A DNA stretch of 64,000 nt from Pirellulaceae bacterium (GTDB lineage Bacteria; Planctomycetota; Planctomycetia; Pirellulales; Pirellulaceae). Numbering within the stretch: the first letter of the stretch is position 1; each line of letters begins with the position of its first letter. A program made the translations under genes and the position numbers. Below, piece by piece: positions 53,693 through 60,526 of the stretch. The stretch covers positions 62,001 to 126,000 of the forward strand of contig JADYZV010000185.1 of NCBI GenBank assembly GCA_020852965.1, in the 5' to 3' direction. The notes under the pieces were generated by a model, which was given only the letters and a program-made list of their open reading frames with translations, was not told where the DNA came from and did not search any database.

Positions 53693-53989
53693 CGTTTCTG
53701 CACAAATACGTGCATATTTAGCGTCTCACCGGTGGGGCACAGCGAGCTAGTAGGCAGTTATGCCTAACGAACAGGCAGCCACGCGAACAATACGTGCATT
53801 TTCGAGTATTGTCGACGCGATCGCTATAAAAACCATAAATTCTTGTAGGTGTAAACCAAGCCTTTGCGAGCACTCCTTAGTTGTAAACCAGGCCTTTGAA
53901 ACGACTTACACCTTCATATCACCGACACTTATACACCCACAGGTACAATAACTGCTTTTGAATTTACCCAATCGAGCTGCTTAAGTCTC
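53693..53989. other. Intergenic region, no gene seen
   Basis: Contains an imperfect direct repeat, GTAAACCAAGCCTTTG / GTAAACCAGGCCTTTG, at about 53851 and 53883. Otherwise nothing is recognised. Confidence 0.4.
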
Positions 53990-54184
53990 GACTGAGGAAG
54001 CTCTGGTCGCATGTCAGGACTTCCCAACGTGGCGAAAGGACTAGTGAAAGCGAGTTGGCACTCGGTACTTGCGGCTTCGGCTATCGCACTTCTAGGTGGC
54101 GTAAGCGACCGCAAACCATGGTACTACCCAAGAAGTTGCCTGGGGCAATCGGCTTCGGCTGATGCCGCTCCAGGCAGCTTTTTT
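53990..54184 (+). ncRNA. Candidate structured RNA ending in an intrinsic terminator
   Basis: Successive helices can be drawn: GGAAG/CTTCC (about 53996-54025), CGAGT-TGGC-ACTCG (about 54050), TTGCGG/CCGCAA around 54068-54117, then the terminator. There is no credible protein frame and no match that I recognise to tRNA, tmRNA, SRP RNA, RNase P or common riboswitches. It could be a small RNA, a leader of the downstream gene or simply a chance fold. Confidence 0.35.
54134..54184 (+). terminator. Long intrinsic terminator with TTCG tetraloop
   Basis: AGTTGCCTGG pairs with CCAGGCAGCT (one G-U). Inside, GGC-A-ATC-GGC and GCT-GAT-GCC close a C(TTCG)G tetraloop, and six Ts follow (54179-54184). It is strong evidence for a transcript ending here, although no annotated gene precedes it within 500 bp. 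Confidence 0.85.
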
Positions 54185-54492
54185 AGAAAAGAGGTTTTCT
54201 CCGCGAGTTTTTCGCTAGGAATACTCTACTCCTTCGGCTCACAACCGAGCCCGAAGGTGCCCCGCATGGCCCTGCGACGAGTGTCCGCCCACTCGTCTGG
54301 GGCGGGGTATCTTCATCTTTGCCAGAGCTCCCGGTCAATTGTCTTATTGACAAAGCGCGAATGGACGTTTGCAGAGGTCGTGGAGCTGTTACGATAGGAG
54401 CGAAACGTCCTGGTTTCATTTGGATCGCATGGAAAATGAAGCTCGACATTTTAGAAATCGCCAGATGCTTAGCATTACTACGGAGTCGCCTC
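54185..54492. other. Intergenic region, upstream of the isochorismatase-ThuA gene
   Basis: About 300 bp. Open frames here look like shadows (the longest overlaps the structured RNA). A promoter for the downstream gene is expected, but none could be identified. Confidence 0.4.
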
Positions 54493-56139
54493 ATGACCGT
54501 CTTTCGCTTTTTTGTTTTGGTTTGCGTACTGAGCATGAGTTTCTCAGGGCTGTCGGCCCAGGAGCTCGAACTGCAACTCCGTAATCAACATCCGATATCG
54601 GAAGGTGCCGATCGATTCTATCGGGAGACGCACAACGAAACATGGCAGCCTGCTCAAACGGCGGTGATCGTGTGCGATATGTGGGATGCGCATCATTGCG
54701 TCAATGCCGTTCGTCGTGGGGCGGAGTTGGCACCGCGCATTGATGCGTTCGTGCGTGCAATGCGTTCGCGCGGGGCGACGATCATTCATGCACCGAGCAG
54801 TTGTATGGAATACTACGCTCAACACCCCGCACGGCTCAGGGCCCAAGCTACGCCGCTGGTCGAGTCCATGCCGGCTGACATCGAAAACTGGTGCAATCAA
54901 ATCCCCGCAGAAGAAGCTGCGACCTATCCACTCGACCAGTCTGCGGGTGGTGAAGACGACGACCCCGACGAGCACCGCCGGTGGGCACAGCGACTGGAAG
55001 CCAGTGGACGAAACCCGCGATCACCCTGGCAAGCGCAAACGGCGGCGATCGCCATCGATCCCAAGCAGGACTACCTTAGCGACAGTGGACCTGAGATCTG
55101 GAGCATTCTCGCCGAGCGCGGAATATCCAATGTAATTCTAGCTGGCGTACATACCAACATGTGCGTGTTGGGACGCCCATTTGGTTTGAGGCGTTTGGTG
55201 ATGGGGGGCAAAAACGTCGTGCTCGCTCGCGACTTGACGGATACCATGTATGACCCGCAGGCCTGGCCCTACGCCAATCACTTCACGGGAACCGACCTAA
55301 TCATCAGCCACATCGAGCGCTACGTCTGCCCTACAATTTCAAGCGACCAGGTGCTGGGAGGGCAGGAGTTCCGCTACGCGAGCGACCGACGCCCGCGCCT
55401 AGTTATGCTAATTGCCGAGGACGAGTACAAGACCGAAACTACTTTGCCAGTTTTTGCGGCCAAACATCTCAGCCATAATTTCCGCGTGACCACTTGTTAC
55501 GCACGCGAGTCGGATCCGTCGAAGTTGGTCGGAATCGAAGACGTCGCTTCGGCGGATGCATTATTGGTGAGCGTCCGACGTCGCGCTTTGCCCACGCGCG
55601 ACCTCGAATTGGTGCGCGAGTTCGCGGCGCGCGGCAAGCCGATGATTGGCATCCGTACTGCCAGCCATGCGTTTTCGTTGCGAAAAGGGGAACCGCCCAC
55701 CGGCTTCGACGTCTGGCCTGAATTTGACGCCGAGGTTTGGGGAGGAAGTTATAGCGGACATCATGCCAATAACTTGTCTACTACGCTCGAACTTGATGCC
55801 AGTGCCATGGCGCATCCCATTGTGGCCGCTGCTGGACTTACCTCGGGCTTCAAACCAGGTGGCTCGCTGTACAACACAGCCCCCTTGTTACCTGGGACGG
55901 AGTTGCTGCTCGTCGGCAGCGTCCCCAATGATGAAACGCCACAACCGCTGGCGTGGACCTTTGTGCGCAATGATGGCGGCCGTTCGTTCTATACTTCGCT
56001 GGGGCATATCGACGATTTTGCACAAGCCGAGTTTGAGACTTTGCTGTCGGCTGCAATCCACTGGGCGTGTGACTTGGAACTTCCCGCATTGGCTCAAGTC
56101 GAAACCCAGAACACGCGCTATGCCAGCGGCGGGAGCTGA
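54493..56139 (+). CDS. Secreted isochorismatase-like + ThuA-like fusion protein
   Basis: 548 residues from ATG 54493, the Met that gives a signal peptide (FRFFVLVCVLSMSFSGLSAQ). The frame is open further upstream to 54319 but without signal features. Domain 1 (about 40-290) is isochorismatase-like cysteine hydrolase: VIVCDMWDAHHCVNAVRRGA (catalytic Asp region) and VILAGVHTNMCVLGRPFG with the nucleophile Cys. Domain 2 (about 300-545) is ThuA-like, a glutamine-amidotransferase-like fold found in sugar-utilisation loci: RPRLVMLIAEDEYKTETTLP, KPMIGIRTASHAF and EVWGGSYSGHHANNL. A secreted hydrolase of amides or glycans is plausible; the substrate is unknown. Confidence 0.82.
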   Translation: MTVFRFFVLVCVLSMSFSGLSAQELELQLRNQHPISEGADRFYRETHNETWQPAQTAVIVCDMWDAHHCVNAVRRGAELAPRIDAFVRAMRSRGATIIHAPSSCMEYYAQHPARLRAQATPLVESMPADIENWCNQIPAEEAATYPLDQSAGGEDDDPDEHRRWAQRLEASGRNPRSPWQAQTAAIAIDPKQDYLSDSGPEIWSILAERGISNVILAGVHTNMCVLGRPFGLRRLVMGGKNVVLARDLTDTMYDPQAWPYANHFTGTDLIISHIERYVCPTISSDQVLGGQEFRYASDRRPRLVMLIAEDEYKTETTLPVFAAKHLSHNFRVTTCYARESDPSKLVGIEDVASADALLVSVRRRALPTRDLELVREFAARGKPMIGIRTASHAFSLRKGEPPTGFDVWPEFDAEVWGGSYSGHHANNLSTTLELDASAMAHPIVAAAGLTSGFKPGGSLYNTAPLLPGTELLLVGSVPNDETPQPLAWTFVRNDGGRSFYTSLGHIDDFAQAEFETLLSAAIHWACDLELPALAQVETQNTRYASGGS

Positions 56140-56169
56140 GTAAGCGTGTACGAGTTAGTTCGCTTATTT

Positions 56170-56421
56170 ACCACGAAACACACGAAGAACACGAAAGGCT
56201 GGTTCTGTTCTTCTCTAATTGTTTAGTACACCCGCGATTCCATCCTCAGAATACTTAGTGGACGATCCGTTCATATTACTCTTGTAAACCTGGAACCATC
56301 GCTCCCATGATTTTGCAACTTTCATCTTGGAACAGTATTTCAGCATTGCTCATTACCTCTGTAGCTGGACCGCAAAGGCACCCAGCAGAATTTCTTTCGT
56401 GTCCTTCGTGTGTTTCGTGGT
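56170..56421. repeat. CGAAACACACGAAG inverted repeat flanking a GxxExxY remnant
   Basis: Arms 56170-56197 and 56394-56421 (core ACCACGAAACACACGAAG) match at 27 of 28. This arm sequence is a repeat I recall from many environmental bacterial genomes, often next to GxxExxY protein genes. The inner 196 bp carries the remnant described separately. Confidence 0.85.
56276..56353 (-). pseudogene. N-terminal remnant of a GxxExxY-family protein
   Basis: Starting at ATG 56353 (AGAGG just upstream) the frame reads MSNAEILFQDESCKIMGA, which fits the start of GxxExxY proteins (typically NALLYKDESYKIIGAA-like), then MVPGLQE and a stop. The rest of the usual protein of about 125 residues is absent. It sits inside the inverted repeat 56170-56421 and is most likely a deletion derivative of that element. 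It is short, so homology is tentative. Confidence 0.5.
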
Positions 56422-56485
56422 TAGTACAACTCCCAATCCTCACAACCGGAATAGCCCCAGGCAATTGCCGTTGATCTGAAGCGAC

Positions 56486-57883
56486 ATGCGGCGCGGTGGG
56501 CTGCGACGGTGGTGGGGAGCGATTAGGCTGAGCAGATTCAGCCCGCTTCACTGGACGCTATCCCAACAAGCCATGATCTCACTTCGACTTATACTTTTGG
56601 TGCTGGTTACTCTCGGTTGTCGCGAGTTGGCGGAGGGGAATGCCGAAGCGGCTCCGTTGTTGGCCAGCTTGGCAGCGATGGGAATCTCGCTGGGGTTTGG
56701 CTTGCTGTTCAAAGCTTCAACGCTACACGTACTGGCAGGCAGCCCTCAGCCGCTTAGCCCAGCCTGCTGGCAGCGATGTGCGCAAGCGCGTACCAATGTC
56801 GAACGGGCATGGATTGCGGTCCTGCCATTGGCCCTGTTGGCTACCGGGTGGGGCGCGGCCCTCAACGGTCTGCAGGAGCAAGGCCTGCCACAAGCGGTCT
56901 CGCTGTTGGGCTGGTTCCTACCAAGTCTGTTTCTGATCGTCCTGTTAGAGTTAACCGCAGCACAGTTTGACGAGCTCTATCATCAGCCGCCAACGCCCCA
57001 AGATACAGCTCACTGCGGCATCCCAGAACTGCTGGAGGACTCGCCCGCGACCACCGTCTCCTGGCAGCGTGAATGGCTACTTCGCTTGCGGTTGGGCGAC
57101 ATGGCTAGCTTGGTGACCTGCCTCACACCAGTATTGGCAATTGCCGCCTTGACCGACGCGGCGAGCTACTTCGCCAACGATGTGTGGATGACGCGCATGA
57201 TTCTCGCAGCGACCTTGTTGGCGCTGTTGGCCGTCGTGCTATTCCTTCCTGTTTGGTTGGGGCGTTGGATGGGAGTCGTCAGTTTGCCTGACGGAGCGCT
57301 GAGTCAGCGAGTTACGAGGCAGATGCAAGCGCTCAACATTCGTGGTGTGCGCCCCAAGTTGGTACTCAGCCGAGGGCGTTGGCCCGGAGCTGCGGTAGTT
57401 GGTTGGTTTCCGCAATTTCGGCAATTGTGGTTGGGAGACGCACTGATCGAGCGCCTGTCATCTCGACAGTTGGATATGGTGGTCATGCACGAATTGGCAC
57501 ACATCAAGCGGCGACATTTCTTGTGGAGGATCTTCCCCGTGGTGTGGGCGGCCAGCGTCGTGGGACTGTTCGGAGTTTTTTGGCCGAGCGATCCAGCCTG
57601 GGAATTGTCTGGAACCTTTATCTCCAGCATCGCGGCGAGCGTGGTCATGTTAGCTGGGGTGGGGGTGATGGCACACGCCTGCGAGTTGGACGCCGATGTG
57701 TCCGCCTGTGTTCTAGCCCACCAAGCCTGCCCCTGGGCCGTGGACGATTCGGCAGCAGCGGCACGAGAATTAGGGGACGCGTTAGCGGAACTGATGCCTG
57801 CGAGCTCTTCGGCCACAGAAGCCACTTGGTTGCATCCTAATCTAGGGCAGCGTCTGCACAATCTGGCCCGCAACTCTCTCTAG
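56486..57883 (+). CDS. Membrane-embedded M48-like zinc metallopeptidase
   Basis: 465 residues from ATG 56486; ATG 56573 is also possible and would begin at the first helix. Hydrophobic helices: SLRLILLVLVTLGCRELAEG, LLASLAAMGISLGFGLLFKA, AWIAVLPLALLATGWGAALN, LLGWFLPSLFLIVLLELTAA, MILAATLLALLAVVLFLPVW. The catalytic motif is VVMHELAHIKRRHF (HExxH at about 335-339), with a downstream CELDADVSACVLA giving the third zinc ligand (ExxxD type). These features fit M48/HtpX-like peptidases that degrade membrane or envelope proteins. The conserved Gly-rich loop LGDALIERLSSRQLDMVV precedes the site. It is probably monocistronic. Confidence 0.85.
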   Translation: MRRGGLRRWWGAIRLSRFSPLHWTLSQQAMISLRLILLVLVTLGCRELAEGNAEAAPLLASLAAMGISLGFGLLFKASTLHVLAGSPQPLSPACWQRCAQARTNVERAWIAVLPLALLATGWGAALNGLQEQGLPQAVSLLGWFLPSLFLIVLLELTAAQFDELYHQPPTPQDTAHCGIPELLEDSPATTVSWQREWLLRLRLGDMASLVTCLTPVLAIAALTDAASYFANDVWMTRMILAATLLALLAVVLFLPVWLGRWMGVVSLPDGALSQRVTRQMQALNIRGVRPKLVLSRGRWPGAAVVGWFPQFRQLWLGDALIERLSSRQLDMVVMHELAHIKRRHFLWRIFPVVWAASVVGLFGVFWPSDPAWELSGTFISSIAASVVMLAGVGVMAHACELDADVSACVLAHQACPWAVDDSAAAARELGDALAELMPASSSATEATWLHPNLGQRLHNLARNSL

Positions 57884-58215
57884 AATCCATCAAAGTAGCT
57901 ATGTACGCGGCCCATGGAAGCCAAGGGGTTGAAGCGTTGGCACACGGCGTAGGGGACTGTGCCTGCTACTCTGGAGATACCGGCTCAAGGGACTATGCCT
58001 GCTACAGTGGCGACAGCGGCATGATTGTTGCATTCCTTACTAGCGCGTTAAACGGCTCGAACCTTACGTCAAAGTGGCAATTGGCGCTAAAGTGATGAAG
58101 CAGTCGTTAGCGGAAGTCGATGGACGAATATGGCGCACTATTGTTTCTCAACACGCGCCTCGCTCCTTCCATTTCCATCAAGACGCGCGACATTTGAGTT
58201 TCACGAGGCCAACCC
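57884..58215. repeat. Intergenic region with a 36-bp tandem duplication
   Basis: GGGACTGTGCCTGCTACTCT-type unit at 57953-57988 and a diverged copy at 57989-58020. The remaining about 200 bp before the BON gene show nothing recognisable. Confidence 0.6.
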
Positions 58216-58473
58216 ATGGAAATTGTAACTGACCACCACAGCGCTTCACGCGAGCTACTTCAACGCGTCGACTCGGCCATCAAAGGCAATCCTCACTTGT
58301 GTCGACATCAGGTCTTCTGCCAGGAAGAGTCTGGAATCGTCGTTCTACACGGTCGTGTGGGTTCCTTTTTCCAAAAGCAGATGGCCCAAGAATCGCTCAA
58401 ACGTTTGGCAGGTGTTGAAAAAGTGATCAACGAGCTGGAAGTTGACTGGATGGCTTCTGTCCAACCCCGCTAG
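58216..58473 (+). CDS. BON-domain protein
   Basis: 85 residues. A single BON domain (SRELLQRVDSAIKGNPHLCR, SGIVVLHGRVGSFFQKQMAQ, VEKVINELEV) covers most of the protein. BON domains bind membranes, phospholipid or other ligands in OsmY-type proteins. No signal peptide is present, so it is probably cytoplasmic or a small partner of another protein. The start ATG 58216 is the only one giving the full domain. A repeat region follows, so it is probably monocistronic. Confidence 0.85.
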   Translation: MEIVTDHHSASRELLQRVDSAIKGNPHLCRHQVFCQEESGIVVLHGRVGSFFQKQMAQESLKRLAGVEKVINELEVDWMASVQPR

Positions 58474-58483
58474 TCCGTTTGCT

Positions 58484-58572
58484 GTAGTGGACGAGGCTAC
58501 GAGTCCCTTGGATTCGGTATATATCGGGACTCGCAACCTCATTCACTACCGACTCGTAACCTCGTCCACTAC
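58484..58572. repeat. GTAGTGGACGAGG inverted repeat
   Basis: Arms GTAGTGGACGAGGCTACGAG (58484 on) and ACTCGTAACCTCGTCCACTA (58552 on) are complementary over 21 nt with one mismatch. A partial third copy (GGGACTCGCAACCTCATTCA) is at about 58526. Related sequences occur at 51873-51933, about 45869-45913 and 63437-63508. Confidence 0.75.
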
Positions 58573-58719
58573 GGTATCTTCGCGTGGGGACCCTTGGAAA
58601 TACTGTCTTCATCGCCTAACATCTGTGGTGACACAGGCAGCCGCATCCGTTGCAGGCAGGCCGATTCCCCGCAACCTCGCTTTTGTCCACCTTTAGCTGG
58701 ACGCAAGGAGCATTTCTAA

Positions 58720-59238
58720 ATGTCACGATCAGGCGTAATCACCTTCAAAGGTACTCCCATGACACTCCAAGGGAGCGAGCTCAAGGTCGGTCAACCCGCC
58801 CCCGAATTCACCTTGCATTTCTTCGAGGGTGGTCTCAAAACGCTGACCAACGCAGATCTCAAGGGAAAGCCGACCATCCTTTCCATCGTCCCCAGCTTGG
58901 ATACCGGCGTCTGCCAAATCCAAACCAAGCGGTTTAGCCAGGAGTTGGCCAGCTTAGGGGACAAGGTCAACGCGGTGACCGTTAGCCGAGACTTGCCGTT
59001 TGCGCAAAACCGCTTCTGCGGTGCCGAAGATGTCAAGAACATGAAGGTCGGCAGCGACTACCAAGCGGGCGAGTTCGGCAAGTCGTGGGGCGTTATGATC
59101 GACGAGCTCAAGTTGCTCGCCCGCGCCGTATATGTGCTCGACAGTCAAGGCAAAGTGGTCTACGGGGAAATCGTACCCGAAGTCACCTCCGAGCCCGATT
59201 ATTCGGCAGCCTTGTCTGCCTTGAAAGCGGCCAGTTAG
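58720..59238 (+). CDS. tpx: Thiol peroxidase (Tpx)
   Basis: 172 residues, full length. An atypical 2-Cys peroxiredoxin that reduces alkyl and lipid hydroperoxides using thioredoxin. Peroxidatic C65 lies in SIVPSLDTGVCQIQT and resolving C100 in LPFAQNRFCGAEDVKN, spacing as in the family. GSDYQAGEFGKSWGVMI and ARAVYVLDSQGKVVYGEIVP complete the fold. An RRM gene starts 4 bp after the stop on the same strand and is probably cotranscribed. An upstream repeat region may hold the promoter. Confidence 0.95.
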   Translation: MSRSGVITFKGTPMTLQGSELKVGQPAPEFTLHFFEGGLKTLTNADLKGKPTILSIVPSLDTGVCQIQTKRFSQELASLGDKVNAVTVSRDLPFAQNRFCGAEDVKNMKVGSDYQAGEFGKSWGVMIDELKLLARAVYVLDSQGKVVYGEIVPEVTSEPDYSAALSALKAAS

Positions 59239-59242
59239 TGCG

Positions 59243-59704
59243 ATGCGCATCTACGTTGGCAATTTGACTTATCGCTCCTCCGAGCGGGATGTCCACAAGG
59301 CTTTTGAGTCGTATGGCCAGGTGACAATGTGTCGGCTGGCCATCGATCCGCAAACTGGTCGTTCGGCCGGCTTTGCGTATGTGGAGATGCCCAACGAGGA
59401 CGAGGCACAAAATGCCATCGCGCGCTTGAATGGAAAAGAGATCAACAGTCGCGTGGTCAGCGTTAGCCAAGCGACTGTGGAAGAAGCCCCCGCGCGGCCC
59501 GAGCGTTCGTCTCGACCCGAACGCTCATCCCGACCTGAACGCACCTATCGTGACTCGAGCGATTTGCCGCGTCACACACCCAGGCAACCGCGCGGCGAGC
59601 AGACGCGTGGGGAGAAGCCGCGATCCGATCAGCGCCCACGCAACGACGAGCGTCCGGTCGTAGACAATCCTTGGACCCGTCGCCGCCCACCTCAAGGCAA
59701 ATAG
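59243..59704 (+). CDS. RNA-binding protein with one RRM
   Basis: 153 residues. An RRM (residues 1-80) with RNP2 RIYVGNLTYR and RNP1 RSAGFAYVEM, then EAQNAIARLNGKEINSR. The tail (about 85-150) is Arg/Pro/Glu-rich and low-complexity with three RSSRPE-type repeats. RRM proteins of this bacterial type (Rbp/RbpA-like) bind single-stranded RNA and often act in cold or stress adaptation. It starts 4 bp after tpx, so a coregulated stress operon is plausible. No RNA target is known. Confidence 0.93.
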   Translation: MRIYVGNLTYRSSERDVHKAFESYGQVTMCRLAIDPQTGRSAGFAYVEMPNEDEAQNAIARLNGKEINSRVVSVSQATVEEAPARPERSSRPERSSRPERTYRDSSDLPRHTPRQPRGEQTRGEKPRSDQRPRNDERPVVDNPWTRRRPPQGK

Positions 59705-59725
59705 CCGTCCGATACCGTTTTCAAC

Positions 59726-59793
59726 GTAGCTCGGCGGTCCCCCGCCGAATTTGGCCTCTGTATTCACGTAGCTCCGCGGACCCCCGCCGAATT
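59726..59793. repeat. Two GTAGCTCGGCGG-type hairpins, 42-bp period
   Basis: Copy 1: GTAGCTCGGCGGTCCCCCGC (59726 on), a 6-7 bp GC stem followed by AATTT. Copy 2 (59768 on) has stem substitutions GTAGCTCCGCGGACCCCCGC. Same family as 47983-48084. It follows the RRM gene and may end its transcript. Confidence 0.75.
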
Positions 59794-59868
59794 GAATTCC
59801 CCATATCAAGCGAACGGTAGTATAATGACGCTGTCAATTCTTCCTATCAATCAAGGCGGTCTTCGCGC

Positions 59869-60087
59869 ATGTTTGGAATCGGCTTCCAGGAATTATTGAT
59901 TGCGTTCGTCATCTTTGGGATGATAGCTGTCCCTGCTGCGGTCGTGGTGGCAGTGCTTATTCGAACACAACGCTCGCAGCAAGATGCGGTTCTTCGGAAT
60001 CCAAATTTGGTCACTTGTCCAGATTGCGGTGGGACGGTTTCGAAAAGCGCGCTGAACTGCCCTCACTGTGGTCGACCGCGACCATGA
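59869..60087 (+). CDS. Small membrane-anchored zinc-ribbon protein
   Basis: 72 residues. One N-terminal membrane helix (LLIAFVIFGMIAVPAAVVVA, LIRTQR stop-transfer) followed by a compact zinc ribbon CPDCGGTVSKSALNCPHCGR with two CxxC pairs. Family unknown; it resembles many small planctomycete and actinobacterial proteins of this design. The zinc ribbon would face the cytoplasm. Its end is 2 bp from the convergent alpha-CTD-like gene. Confidence 0.8.
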   Translation: MFGIGFQELLIAFVIFGMIAVPAAVVVAVLIRTQRSQQDAVLRNPNLVTCPDCGGTVSKSALNCPHCGRPRP

Positions 60088-60088
60088 G

Positions 60089-60352
60089 CTAGGTTTGCGC
60101 AGGGCGACTATAGCCTTTGTTTTCGAGCGCTTGATAGACCTCTTCAAGTGTCTTCTCGCCAAAATTGGAAATGCTCAACAATTCCTTGGGAGTGCTCTTG
60201 AGCAGATCGCGCACGGTGAAGATGCCTTTCTCCTCGAGACAATTGGTGGTGCGCACTGCCAAGCCAATTTCGGCTGTGCTCAGATCGAGTTGCTCGCGCA
60301 GATAACGGGCTTTTTCTTCGGCTTGACTGATGGGAATTCGTGTGACTGCCAT
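60089..60352 (-). CDS. Stand-alone RNA polymerase alpha C-terminal-domain-like protein
   Basis: 87 residues. The segment LSTAEIGLAVRTTNCLEEKG, FTVRDLLKSTPKELLSISNF, GEKTLEEVYQALENKGYS matches the alpha-CTD (helix-hairpin-helix) of RpoA, e.g. the NCL, LL and NFGxKSL-type positions. Here it occurs without the N-terminal assembly domain. An N-terminal helix (ISQAEEKARYLREQL) is additional. It could bind promoter UP-element-like DNA or act as a decoy or activator contact for sigma and regulators. It lies between a zinc-ribbon gene and a helicase gene and is probably independent of both. Role unknown. Confidence 0.8.
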   Translation of the reverse strand: MAVTRIPISQAEEKARYLREQLDLSTAEIGLAVRTTNCLEEKGIFTVRDLLKSTPKELLSISNFGEKTLEEVYQALENKGYSRPAQT

Positions 60353-60526
60353 GTTGGAATCCTTCCTTTACTCGAATCAAAAAACGGTGAATGACATCGA
60401 TCGTTCGGTGCTTGGCTCGCACCATCGGATCGTTCCGAAGATCGTCGCCAAAGAGTATAACGTAAGCAGAGCGGGGCGCAACGATCGGCCCACTCATTTT
60501 TTTCGGCGATTTGCTAGCAAAGTGAA

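Noticed and set aside
53990..54020. RNase P RNA (GAGGAAGCTCTGG resembles its 5' core)
   Set aside because: The invariant GAGGAAAGTCCGG is not matched and the other conserved blocks are absent.
54011..54397. 128-residue frame as a protein gene
   Set aside because: It reads through a strong intrinsic terminator and a region of RNA-like helices, has no family features and no RBS.
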